From: an uncultured Brevundimonas sp.
GTDB lineage: Bacteria > Pseudomonadota > Alphaproteobacteria > Caulobacterales > Caulobacteraceae
Length of the DNA stretch: 10,265 nt
Direction of reading: 5' to 3'
NCBI RefSeq assembly: GCF_943913055.1
Contig: NZ_CALTWS010000089.1
Location: forward strand, 1-10,265
In this document: positions 1 to 5,691 of the stretch, one piece after another
Numbering within the stretch: the first letter of the stretch is position 1
Layout: each line of letters begins with the position of its first letter
The notes under the pieces: model-generated
Told to the model about the DNA's origin: nothing
The model's input: only the letters and a program-made list of their open reading frames with translations
Databases searched by the model: none
Position numbers and translations under genes: made by a program

Positions 1-2123
1 TCTTCTGGGACTATGGCGACCATGTCCCCGGCGGCCCTCCCGGATCGCCGGACGAGGATGGCGACCGGTTCGTGGAGATCTGGAACAACGTCTTCATGCA
101 GTTCGAGAAGGAGAATGACGAGATCGTCCGTTCCCTGCCCAAGCCCAGTGTCGACACCGGCATGGGTCTGGAGCGCATGACCTCGGTGCTGCAGGGCAAG
201 AACTCGGTCTTCGACACCGATCTGTTCCAGACCCTGATCGCCGCTTCCGAGGACGCCACCTCTACGAAGGCCGAGGGTGACCGCGCCGCCAGCCACCGCG
301 TCATCGCCGACCATCTGCGCAGCTCGTCCTTCCTCATCGCCGATGGTGTGACCCCCTCGAACGAAGGCCGGGGCTATGTCCTGCGCCGGATCATGCGCCG
401 CGCCATGCGTCACGCCCACCTGCTGGGTGCCGGCGATCCTCTGATGCACCGGCTGGTGCCGACGCTGGTGTCTGAAATGGGCGAGGCCTATCCCGAACTG
501 ACCCGCGCCCAGGCGACCATCGAGGACACGCTGAAGCAGGAAGAGATCCGCTTCCGCACCACCTTGGGCCGCGGCATGGGCCTGCTGGAAGACGCCACAC
601 GCGATCTGACGGAAGGCGGTGTCATCCCCGGCCAGACCGCCTTTACCCTTTACGACACCTATGGCTTTCCGCTGGACCTGACCCAGGACGAGGCGCGCCG
701 TCGCGGCTTCACTGTCGACACCGCCGCCTTCGACGCGGCGATGGAAGAGCAGAAGACGCGCGGCAAGGCCAATTGGAAGGGCTCGGGCCAGACCGCCTCG
801 ACCGGCGAATGGCTGGCCCTGAAGGACCGTCTGGGGCCGACCGTCTTCACCGGATATGACGCCGTCGACGGCTCGGGCGAGGTGCTGGCGATCCTGAAGG
901 ATGGCAGCCAGGCCGACAGCGTCGAGACCGGCGAAACGGCCGAGGTCCTGTTCGACCAGACCCCCTTCTATGGCGAGGGCGGGGGGCAGGCCGGCGACAA
1001 GGGCGAGATCGAATGGGAGGGCGGCAGCGCCCGCGTGCTGGATGTGCAGAAGCCCACCGGCGATCTGTATGCCCACACGATCGAGGTCACGTCAGGCATC
1101 CTGACCATCGGCACCCGCGCCCAGCTACGGGCCGCGCCGGACGCCCGCCTGACGACCCGCGCCAACCACTCGGCCGCTCACCTGGTGCATGCGGCGCTGA
1201 AGAATGTTCTGGGCCCCCATGTCGCCCAGAAGGGCCAATTGGTCGATGCCGAACGCATGCGCTTCGACTTCAGCCACAACGCCCCCGTGACCGAAGCGCA
1301 GATCGAGGCCATCGAGGCCGAGGTCAACGCCGTCATCCGCCAGAACCTGCCCGCCGAGACCAAGCTGATGGCGCCGCAGGAGGCCATCGAGGCGGGGGCC
1401 GTCGCCTTGTTCGGCGAGAAGTACGGCGACGAGGTCCGGGTCCTGACGCTGGGCAAGAGCCTGACGGACGACAAGCCCTATTCGGTCGAACTGTGCGGCG
1501 GAACGCACGTGGCCCGTACCGGCGACATCGGCCTGTTCAAGATCACCGCCGAGACCGGCATCGCCGCCGGCATCCGCCGCGTCGAGGCCCTGACCGGCGA
1601 GGCCGCGCGCTTGTATCTGGAAGGCCAGGCCGGGGTCGCCCGCAAGCTAGCCCAGACCTTCAAGATCCAGCCCCTGGATGTGCCTGCACGCGTCGAGGCC
1701 CTGACCACCGAACGCAAGACGCTGGAGAAGCAGGTCGCCGACCTGAAGAAGCAGTTGGCGCTGGGCGGGGGGTCAGGGGCATCCGCCGCGCCGGAAGAGA
1801 TCAACGGCATCAAGCTGATCGCCCGCGTCCTCGACGGCGTCGACGGCAAGGGCCTGCGTGGCGTGGCCGAGGATTTCCGCAAACAGGTCGGCTCCGGCGT
1901 CGTCGCCCTGATCGGCGTCATCGACGGCAAGGCCGCGATCACGGTGGCCGCGACCTCGGATGTCACGGATCGCGTCAACGCCGCCGACCTGGCCCGCGCC
2001 GCCGTTCTGGCGCTGGGCGGTCAGGGGGCTGGCGGCAAGCCGGACTTCGCTCAGGGCGGAGCGCCGGACGGATCGCGGGGGGAAGAGGGTCTGGCGGCCG
2101 TGCGGGCGGCGCTGGCGGGCTGA
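1..2123 (+). CDS. alaS: Alanyl-tRNA synthetase, 5'-truncated by the window edge
   Basis: AlaRS charges tRNA-Ala with alanine in the cytoplasm and hydrolyses mischarged Ser/Gly-tRNA-Ala. The reading frame is already open at the left edge (first full codon at 3) and ends with TGA at 2121-2123, giving 706 residues. E. coli AlaRS has 876, so about 170 N-terminal residues, most of the class II catalytic core with motifs 1 and 2, lie outside. Visible parts in order: the family segment GGPPGSPDEDGDR, then KPSVDTGMGLER at the end of the aminoacylation domain; the tRNA-binding helical region; the editing domain with its zinc motif HSAAH (1167-1181) and CGGTH (1494-1508); a coiled-coil stretch (about 1700-1760) with a Gly/Ser/Ala-rich linker; and the C-terminal C-Ala domain with GGKPDFAQGG. 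Neither internal ATG, such as the one at 72, is the real start. The gene converges with the DUF2939 gene only 6 bp away, and no terminator is visible between them. Confidence 0.98.
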   Translation, partial: FWDYGDHVPGGPPGSPDEDGDRFVEIWNNVFMQFEKENDEIVRSLPKPSVDTGMGLERMTSVLQGKNSVFDTDLFQTLIAASEDATSTKAEGDRAASHRVIADHLRSSSFLIADGVTPSNEGRGYVLRRIMRRAMRHAHLLGAGDPLMHRLVPTLVSEMGEAYPELTRAQATIEDTLKQEEIRFRTTLGRGMGLLEDATRDLTEGGVIPGQTAFTLYDTYGFPLDLTQDEARRRGFTVDTAAFDAAMEEQKTRGKANWKGSGQTASTGEWLALKDRLGPTVFTGYDAVDGSGEVLAILKDGSQADSVETGETAEVLFDQTPFYGEGGGQAGDKGEIEWEGGSARVLDVQKPTGDLYAHTIEVTSGILTIGTRAQLRAAPDARLTTRANHSAAHLVHAALKNVLGPHVAQKGQLVDAERMRFDFSHNAPVTEAQIEAIEAEVNAVIRQNLPAETKLMAPQEAIEAGAVALFGEKYGDEVRVLTLGKSLTDDKPYSVELCGGTHVARTGDIGLFKITAETGIAAGIRRVEALTGEAARLYLEGQAGVARKLAQTFKIQPLDVPARVEALTTERKTLEKQVADLKKQLALGGGSGASAAPEEINGIKLIARVLDGVDGKGLRGVAEDFRKQVGSGVVALIGVIDGKAAITVAATSDVTDRVNAADLARAAVLALGGQGAGGKPDFAQGGAPDGSRGEEGLAAVRAALAG

Positions 2124-2129
2124 TCGCGC

Positions 2130-2678
2130 CTATTGCGTCCGCAGATCCACCGCCGCCAGCCGCCAGGTGAACAGGCCGCGGCGCTCCAGCAGCAGGGCCA
2201 GGCTGTTCTCCGGCCGGTCGCGGTCGGTCAGGGTGACCGCGAAGACATCCAGGCTGCGATAGCCCCAGGCCTTGTGAAGGTCGGGCTCGTCGCGGCCCTT
2301 GTCGGGCTCCAGCGAAGCGGTGCCGTCCGCCTCCGGGGCCTTGGCGGTGGTCACCATGGCGGCCACGCCCTGTGGCGTCACCACCGTATCGACCGCGCCC
2401 GAGATGAACATGGGGCCCAGCATGGTGGCCAGGCCACCCAGATTGTTCTCGACCACACGCGGATCGCTGCGCATCTCGGCGACCAGCAGGTCGTTCAGTT
2501 CGCCCTTCATGCTCTCACGCAGGGCCGGAAAATCGACGAGGCGCTCCAGCGCGGCCCCGTCCCCCCGCTCGGCGGCGCGGATGATGGCCTGGCCGGTCAG
2601 GACGGGCGCGGCCGCCCAGTAGCCGGCAAGGCCGATGACGCCGGCGATCACCACGCCGGTAAGCAACTTCTTGATCAT
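2130..2678 (-). CDS. DUF2939 family membrane-anchored protein (downstream paralogue)
   Basis: A 182-aa protein of unknown function assigned by pattern to DUF2939. It opens with two lysines and one hydrophobic segment (about residues 5-27), so it is probably anchored in the inner membrane with the C-terminal part in the periplasm. The family signature follows: an Ala/Arg/Asp-rich helix, then LVDFPALRESM (47-57). The C-terminus has the second conserved block, RGLFTWRLAAVDL. The ATG start is supported by an AGAGGGA ribosome-binding site 5-6 nt upstream on the minus strand. The gene lies 69 bp downstream of a second DUF2939 gene in the same orientation and shares both sequence blocks with it, so the two look like a tandem duplication and probably an operon. 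The 3' end nearly abuts the convergent alaS. The family assignment is from memory of the motif; no biochemical role can be read from the sequence. Confidence 0.85.
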   Translation of the reverse strand: MIKKLLTGVVIAGVIGLAGYWAAAPVLTGQAIIRAAERGDGAALERLVDFPALRESMKGELNDLLVAEMRSDPRVVENNLGGLATMLGPMFISGAVDTVVTPQGVAAMVTTAKAPEADGTASLEPDKGRDEPDLHKAWGYRSLDVFAVTLTDRDRPENSLALLLERRGLFTWRLAAVDLRTQ

Positions 2679-2702
2679 GGGTCCCTCTGGCGTCGAAACG
2701 CC

Positions 2703-2717
2703 CCCTGACGGTCAGGG
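2703..2717. promoter_or_regulatory. Perfect inverted repeat between the two DUF2939 genes
   Basis: CCCTGAC-G-GTCAGGG is a perfect 7-bp dyad around one central base, 25-39 bp upstream of the downstream DUF2939 start codon. As RNA it could only form a 5-bp stem with a 5-nt loop and has no T-run, so it is a poor terminator. It could be an operator or a weak intra-operon hairpin. Chance occurrence in GC-rich DNA cannot be excluded. Confidence 0.3.
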
Positions 2718-2747
2718 TTGCCAGAAGTCGCGGGGCAGCGCCAGTAC

Positions 2748-3317
2748 TCAGGGTGCGGATGCGGATGTCGTTGGCGCGGCAGGCTCGGCCGGCGGCAGGC
2801 CGATATGCACCAGCCGCCAGTCGAACGGGCCCTTGCGCTCGAAGGTGAAAATGGTCTGGGCCCTGGCCTGATCGCGCACCGCCAGCCGCGTGCGGTTCAC
2901 CCCCCAATAGGCCAGACGCGGCAGGGGATCGCGGCGGTCGGGCGAGACGGCGACACTACGCGACGCGCCCCGGCCCTCGCCTCGCGTCAGGGCGGCCAGA
3001 GCAGCGGGGCTCAGATAGAGGTCGGGATTGGGCCGGGCCGCAACGGGCCGCACCTGCTCGAACTGACGCCGCATGGCTTCAATGGGATTTTCGAGAAACG
3101 AGGGCGCGGGCGCGACGATGGCGGCGTTGCCGTCGCCCAGTTGCGGACGCAGGCTGCGGCGGACCTCGGCGAAATCGATAAGTCGCACCAAGCCCTGTTC
3201 GTCACGCGCATCCGCCGCCGACCGGATGCCATAGAAGGCCACGACCGGGGCGATGAAGAAGCTGATCCCGGCCACGATGACGGCCAGCAGCAGCAGATTG
3301 CGGATCAGTCGGCCCAA
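2748..3317 (-). CDS. DUF2939 family membrane-anchored protein (upstream paralogue), TTG start
   Basis: A 189-aa protein of unknown function, paralogous to its downstream neighbour. It has one N-terminal hydrophobic segment (about residues 7-29) after a short basic start, so it is likely inner-membrane anchored. The family block LIDFAEVRRSL (46-56) parallels LVDFPALRESM in the neighbour, and the C-terminal block GPFDWRLVHIGLPP parallels GLFTWRLAAVDL. It ends in a Pro/Ala/Ser/Thr-rich tail that the paralogue lacks. The start codon is TTG (3315-3317 on the minus strand); I accept it because GAGGG sits about 7 nt upstream and the hydrophobic segment begins directly after it. It is the first gene of the probable two-gene unit. 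The icd terminator hairpin lies 73 bp upstream, so the pair probably has its own promoter in 3318-3389, but I see no convincing -35/-10 there. Confidence 0.85.
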   Translation of the reverse strand: MGRLIRNLLLLAVIVAGISFFIAPVVAFYGIRSAADARDEQGLVRLIDFAEVRRSLRPQLGDGNAAIVAPAPSFLENPIEAMRRQFEQVRPVAARPNPDLYLSPAALAALTRGEGRGASRSVAVSPDRRDPLPRLAYWGVNRTRLAVRDQARAQTIFTFERKGPFDWRLVHIGLPPAEPAAPTTSASAP

Positions 3318-3389
3318 ATGCTCGCCCTCTTCGCCTCCACCGGCGGAAGCGTGACCACAACGCGCCGCCCTTAGACCCGTTCAAACACA

Positions 3390-3419
3390 AACCCCGCCGG
3401 ACGCAAATCCGGCGGGGTT
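3390..3419 (-). terminator. Intrinsic terminator hairpin downstream of icd
   Basis: A perfect 12-bp stem (AACCCCGCCGGA at 3390-3401, TCCGGCGGGGTT at 3408-3419) with a 6-nt loop. Read on the minus strand it is followed by a T-rich tail, TTTGTGTTTG, whereas the + side has no T-run. It lies about 95 bp past the icd stop codon and 73 bp before the DUF2939 start, so it probably ends icd transcription and separates it from the DUF2939 pair. Confidence 0.8.
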
Positions 3420-3430
3420 GATATTCTGTG

Positions 3431-3506
3431 AGACCCCTCACCCGACCGCACAAGAACGACGGCTGCGCCGCCGTGTGCAGTCTCCCTCTCCCGCAAGGGG
3501 AGAGGG
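3431..3506. repeat. Intergenic hairpin-rich repeat (REP/BIME-like) next to the icd stop
   Basis: About 76 bp between the icd stop and its terminator, built of nested inverted repeats: CCCTCTCCC/GGGAGAGGG (3484-3492 with 3498-3506, loop GCAAG), ACGGC/GCCGT (3459-3463 with 3470-3474), GCACA/TGTGC (3448-3452 with 3474-3478) and AGAC/GTCT (3431-3434 with 3480-3483). From memory, the combination of CCCCTCACCC on one side and CTCCCGCAAGGGGAGAGGG on the other resembles a dispersed extragenic palindromic repeat found in many high-GC proteobacterial genomes. With only one copy in the window, its repetitive nature is an inference. Confidence 0.6.
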
Positions 3507-3512
3507 TTGTGA

Positions 3513-4727
3513 TCAGGCCGCCATCGCCTTGGTCAGGTTCTCGGCGACCTTGTCGATGAAGCCTTCGGTCGTCAGCCACCCTTGCTGATCGCCGACCAGC
3601 AGGGCCAGGTCCTTGGTCATGTGACCGGCTTCGACGGTCTCGACGACGACCCGCTCCAGCGTGTCGGCGAAGTCGATCAGGTCCTGATTGCCGTCCAGCT
3701 TGCCGCGGTGGGCGAAACCACGCGTCCAGGCGTAGATGGAGGCGATGGAGTTGGTCGAGGTGGCCTCGCCTTTCTGATGCTGGCGATAGTGACGGGTCAC
3801 GGTGCCGTGGGCGGCCTCGGATTCCAGCACCTTGCCGTCCGGCGTCATCAGGACCGAGGTCATCAGGCCCAGCGAGCCGAAGCCCTGGGCCACGATGTCG
3901 GACTGGACGTCGCCGTCGTAGTTCTTGCACGCCCAGACGAAGCCACCGGACCACTTGATGGCCGCGGCCACCATGTCGTCGATCAGGCGGTGCTCATAGG
4001 TCAGGCCCTTGGCCTTGAAGTCCGCGGCGAATTCCTTGTCGAAGACATCCTGGAAGATGTCCTTGAAGCGACCGTCATAGGCTTTCAGGATGGTGTTCTT
4101 GGTCGACAGATAGACCGGATAGTTGCGCTGCAGGCCGAACGAGAAGCTGGCGCGGGCGAACTCGGTGATCGAGTCGTCGAGATTATACATGCCCATGGCC
4201 ACGCCGGCCGACGGCGACTTGAAGACCTCGTGCTCGATCACCTGGCCGTCGTCGCCGACGAACTTGATCGACAGGGTGCCGGCGCCCGGCATCAGGAAGT
4301 CGGTGGCCTTGTACTGATCGCCGAAGGCGTGACGGCCGACGACGATCGGCTGGGTCCAGCCGGGCACCAGGCGTGGCACGTTCGAGCAGATGATCGGCTC
4401 GCGGAAGACCACGCCACCCAGGATGTTGCGGATGGTGCCGTTGGGCGACTTCCACATCTTCTTCAGGCCGAACTCCTGAACGCGGGCCTCGTCCGGCGTG
4501 ATGGTGGCGCATTTGACGCCGACGCCGTGCTTCTGGATCGCGTGGGCCGCGTCGATCGTCACCTGGTCGTCGGTGGCATCGCGGTTTTCCATGCCAAGGT
4601 CGTAGTAGTCGAGTTCCAGATCCAGGAACGGGAAGACCAGCTTGTCCTTGATCATCTGCCAGATGATGCGGGTCATTTCGTCGCCGTCGATGTCGACGAT
4701 GGGATTGGCGACCTTGATCTTGGCCAT
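3513..4727 (-). CDS. icd: NADP-dependent isocitrate dehydrogenase (dimeric, eukaryote-like type)
   Basis: Converts isocitrate and NADP+ to 2-oxoglutarate, CO2 and NADPH in the TCA cycle. The 404-residue product belongs to the dimeric subfamily that includes human IDH1/IDH2 rather than to the E. coli type. Catalytic and substrate residues are all present, with IDH1 numbering through the first half: S94 and N96 in KSPNGTIRN, R100, R109, R132 in GRHAFGDQY, and Y139. Later residues are shifted by two: K210 in LSTKNTILK, D250, and D273/D277 in NYDGDVQSD for the divalent metal, followed by the NADP-binding HGTVTRHY segment. The start is MAKIKVANPIVDIDGDEMT, with AGAGG about 10 nt upstream. The frame stays open for 27 more codons to 4808, but that extension is Arg/Pro-rich and has no counterpart in the family. 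Divergent from the 63-codon ORF; followed by a repeat and a strong terminator. Confidence 0.98.
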   Translation of the reverse strand: MAKIKVANPIVDIDGDEMTRIIWQMIKDKLVFPFLDLELDYYDLGMENRDATDDQVTIDAAHAIQKHGVGVKCATITPDEARVQEFGLKKMWKSPNGTIRNILGGVVFREPIICSNVPRLVPGWTQPIVVGRHAFGDQYKATDFLMPGAGTLSIKFVGDDGQVIEHEVFKSPSAGVAMGMYNLDDSITEFARASFSFGLQRNYPVYLSTKNTILKAYDGRFKDIFQDVFDKEFAADFKAKGLTYEHRLIDDMVAAAIKWSGGFVWACKNYDGDVQSDIVAQGFGSLGLMTSVLMTPDGKVLESEAAHGTVTRHYRQHQKGEATSTNSIASIYAWTRGFAHRGKLDGNQDLIDFADTLERVVVETVEAGHMTKDLALLVGDQQGWLTTEGFIDKVAENLTKAMAA

Positions 4728-4765
4728 GCGCGGATTGCCTCTGACTGATGGGGAGTTAGGCGCGC

Positions 4766-4773
4766 GGTATAGC
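4766..4773 (-). promoter_or_regulatory. Possible -10 element of the icd promoter
   Basis: On the minus strand this reads GCTATACC, matching seven of eight positions of the Caulobacter housekeeping -10 consensus GCTANAWC. It lies about 39 bp upstream of the icd ATG, which would give a leader of roughly 30 nt. No good -35 is visible at the expected spacing, so this is tentative. Confidence 0.3.
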
Positions 4774-4837
4774 GGTCGGGGGCGCAGGCGGAAACCCCGC
4801 TGGTTCATCGGGCGGGGCGAACGTTAACCCTGCCTGG

Positions 4838-4855
4838 AAAAAGCCGTCCACGGCC
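4838..4855 (-). terminator. Weak terminator-like hairpin in the icd/63-codon ORF divergent region
   Basis: On the minus strand GCCG-TGGA-CGGC is followed directly by TTTTT, with a G.T pair extending the stem to 5 bp. It has the form of a short intrinsic terminator. There is no minus-strand gene immediately upstream for it to serve. If real, it might stop antisense read-through toward icd. The stem is short and could be chance. Confidence 0.25.
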
Positions 4856-4892
4856 AAGGTGAACGCGGGCGGTTCGGCATCGTTCTGCTGCC

Positions 4893-5084
4893 ATGAACGT
4901 GCCTGGTGGTCCTCCGATGGACGAAGAGATGCAGCGGCTGGTCGATCGATGGGTCGCGGTTTTCCTGGAAATGCCGATCCTGCTGGACGCCAGTCTGATG
5001 CGGCCCATGCTGGCCGAGGCCGAGCGGCGGCTGGCCGACGAAGCCGAGGCTTCTGAGCGCAAGATGGCGGCGATCACCCGCTGA
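4893..5084 (+). CDS. Small hypothetical protein, 63 aa
   Basis: I do not recognise this protein. It has a Gly/Pro start, a central amphipathic to hydrophobic stretch (about residues 15-35, including RWVAVFLEMPILLDASL) and a highly charged Ala/Glu/Arg helix at the end (about 40-58). This gives it the look of a short helical protein rather than a random translation; the third codon positions are also GC-rich as in neighbouring genes. The start is uncertain. ATG at 4893 has no clear Shine-Dalgarno, while ATG at 4917 (55 aa) is preceded by a weak GGTGG. It is divergent from icd and 54 bp upstream of the DUF2945 gene on the same strand, so the two could share a transcript. The opposite-strand and other-frame ORFs here are less protein-like. 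Confidence 0.55.
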   Translation: MNVPGGPPMDEEMQRLVDRWVAVFLEMPILLDASLMRPMLAEAERRLADEAEASERKMAAITR

Positions 5085-5138
5085 ACGCTTGATCTCCATC
5101 GGCGTTGATCCGTTGGATCATTACGCAGGACCCCGATC

Positions 5139-5351
5139 ATGACCGAGAAAACCTTCAAGGCCGGCGACGCCGTCAAATGGGACCACAGCCAGGGCACGAC
5201 CAAGGGCAAGGTGGTCAAGAAGGTCACCAGCCCCACTAAGATCAAGGGCCACAAGGTCGCCGCCTCGAAGGACAATCCCGAATACATCGTTAAAAGCGAC
5301 AAGACCGGGGCCAAGGCCGCCCACACGCCGGACGAACTGCGCAAGGCCTGA
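5139..5351 (+). CDS. DUF2945 / hypervirulence-associated Tudor-domain protein
   Basis: A 70-aa protein matching the DUF2945 family (HVA1 Tudor-like fold), small SH3/Tudor-type domains widespread in bacteria and fungi with no settled bacterial function. The whole chain is the domain: FKAGDAVKWDHSQGTTKGKV near the N-terminus, then KIKGHKVAASKDNPEYIV, then a short C-terminal HTPDELRKA. No signal peptide or membrane segment is present, so it is probably cytoplasmic. It is very lysine-rich and basic in the first half, which could suit nucleic-acid or polyanion binding, but that is inference. The ATG has AGGA about 8 nt upstream. Two GC-rich hairpins follow within 125 bp and may end its transcript. 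Confidence 0.88.
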   Translation: MTEKTFKAGDAVKWDHSQGTTKGKVVKKVTSPTKIKGHKVAASKDNPEYIVKSDKTGAKAAHTPDELRKA

Positions 5352-5392
5352 TATTCGGGCCACTCCGACTGGAAGACGCGTTGTCGAGAAAT

Positions 5393-5429
5393 CCGGGCGG
5401 GATCGGAGAGGGGGCATGACCCCGCCCGG
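5393..5429. terminator. GC-rich inverted repeat downstream of the DUF2945 gene
   Basis: CCGGGCGGG (5393-5401) pairs perfectly with CCCGCCCGG (5421-5429) across a 19-nt loop, 42 bp after the DUF2945 stop. The loop can form its own GGGG/CCCC pairing in competition. There is no T-run on the + strand; on the minus strand the stem is followed by ATTTCTC. It could end either converging transcript, or be only a hairpin. Confidence 0.35.
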
Positions 5430-5440
5430 GCCGATGGCGA

Positions 5441-5474
5441 CAGGGCGTCCGGAAAAGAGGGCCCGGACGTCCTG
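5441..5474 (+). terminator. 12-bp hairpin with T-rich tail between convergent genes
   Basis: CAGGGCGTCCGG (5441-5452) pairs with CCGGACGTCCTG (5463-5474) across a 10-nt loop. The single irregular pair is G.U in + strand RNA but A.C in minus strand RNA, so the hairpin is better in the + direction. A pyrimidine-rich TTATCTATCT follows a few bases later on +. This suits a factor-independent terminator for the DUF2945 transcript that also lies directly past the stop codon of the convergent 40-codon ORF. The tail is imperfect, so confidence is moderate. Confidence 0.45.
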
Positions 5475-5483
5475 CTCAGCGAC

Positions 5484-5606
5484 TTATCTATCTACGAGAC
5501 GACGCTCCATGCGGATGCGATCTTTGGCATTCTGATGCAGCCAGCGCAAGATCGCGTCCATCCAGCCCCAGTTGGCTTCCTTATGAGTGCGATGCATTTC
5601 TTCCAT
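5484..5606 (-). CDS. Small ORF, 40 aa, Trp/Arg-rich, with a perfect Shine-Dalgarno
   Basis: An unrecognised 40-codon ORF ending in TAA. The case for a real gene is the AAGGAGG sequence (5612-5618 on the minus strand) placed 5 nt before the ATG at 5604-5606, one of the best ribosome-binding sites in the window. The same frame is open upstream to 5693, but those residues would be translated through the Shine-Dalgarno and are rejected. The peptide has a Glu/His/Lys-rich start, a compact amphipathic centre with W13, W15 and W22 (WGWMDAILRWL), and a basic end with alternating Arg and acidic residues. It has no signal peptide and is too short and polar for a clear membrane span. Codon use is less GC-biased than in the neighbours (GAA, CAT, AAT, AAA, GAT, GTA and a rare AGA). 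It is divergent from the LysR-type gene, with 98 bp between them, so that regulator could control it. I cannot assign a function. Confidence 0.6.
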   Translation of the reverse strand: MEEMHRTHKEANWGWMDAILRWLHQNAKDRIRMERRLVDR

Positions 5607-5651
5607 GTCAGCCTCCTTGCTGGCGTTGCTTCGATGACCACAAGATGGGCT

Positions 5652-5668
5652 TGACAAGCGTGACAGGC
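5652..5668. promoter_or_regulatory. Direct repeat in the sORF/lysR divergent promoter region
   Basis: TGACAAGC (5652-5659) is followed by TGACAGGC (5661-5668), a 7/8 match with a 9-bp period. The first copy also overlaps a TTGACA (5651-5656) that resembles a -35 for the lysR direction, but no -10 is found at 16-18 bp. It may be a regulator half-site repeat. The evidence is suggestive only. Confidence 0.3.
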
Positions 5669-5691
5669 AAATCAGAAGTGGGCAGCTGAAC

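Noticed and set aside
1013..2170. 385-codon ORF in another frame of alaS
   Set aside because: Extremely Arg/Gly/Pro-rich out-of-frame translation of alaS, which continues unbroken in its own frame.
3582..4748. 388-codon + strand ORF opposite icd
   Set aside because: It mirrors icd in a fixed antisense frame, a common effect of GC-rich third positions. Its Asp/Val/Leu-rich translation has no domain-like features, and icd is certain.
4728..4808. 27-codon extension of icd
   Set aside because: Family members start at MAKIKV-like sequence, and the extension is Arg/Pro-rich and covers the probable promoter.
4805..5344. 179-codon minus-strand ORF with an apparently membrane-like N-terminal half
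   Set aside because: The Leu/Phe/Val-rich stretch is the reverse complement of the lysine-rich DUF2945 gene, so the hydrophobicity is an artefact. The DUF2945 protein is the recognisable product.
5651..5656. TTGACA as a consensus -35 for lysR
   Set aside because: No -10-like hexamer lies at 16-18 bp, so I list it only as part of the direct repeat.
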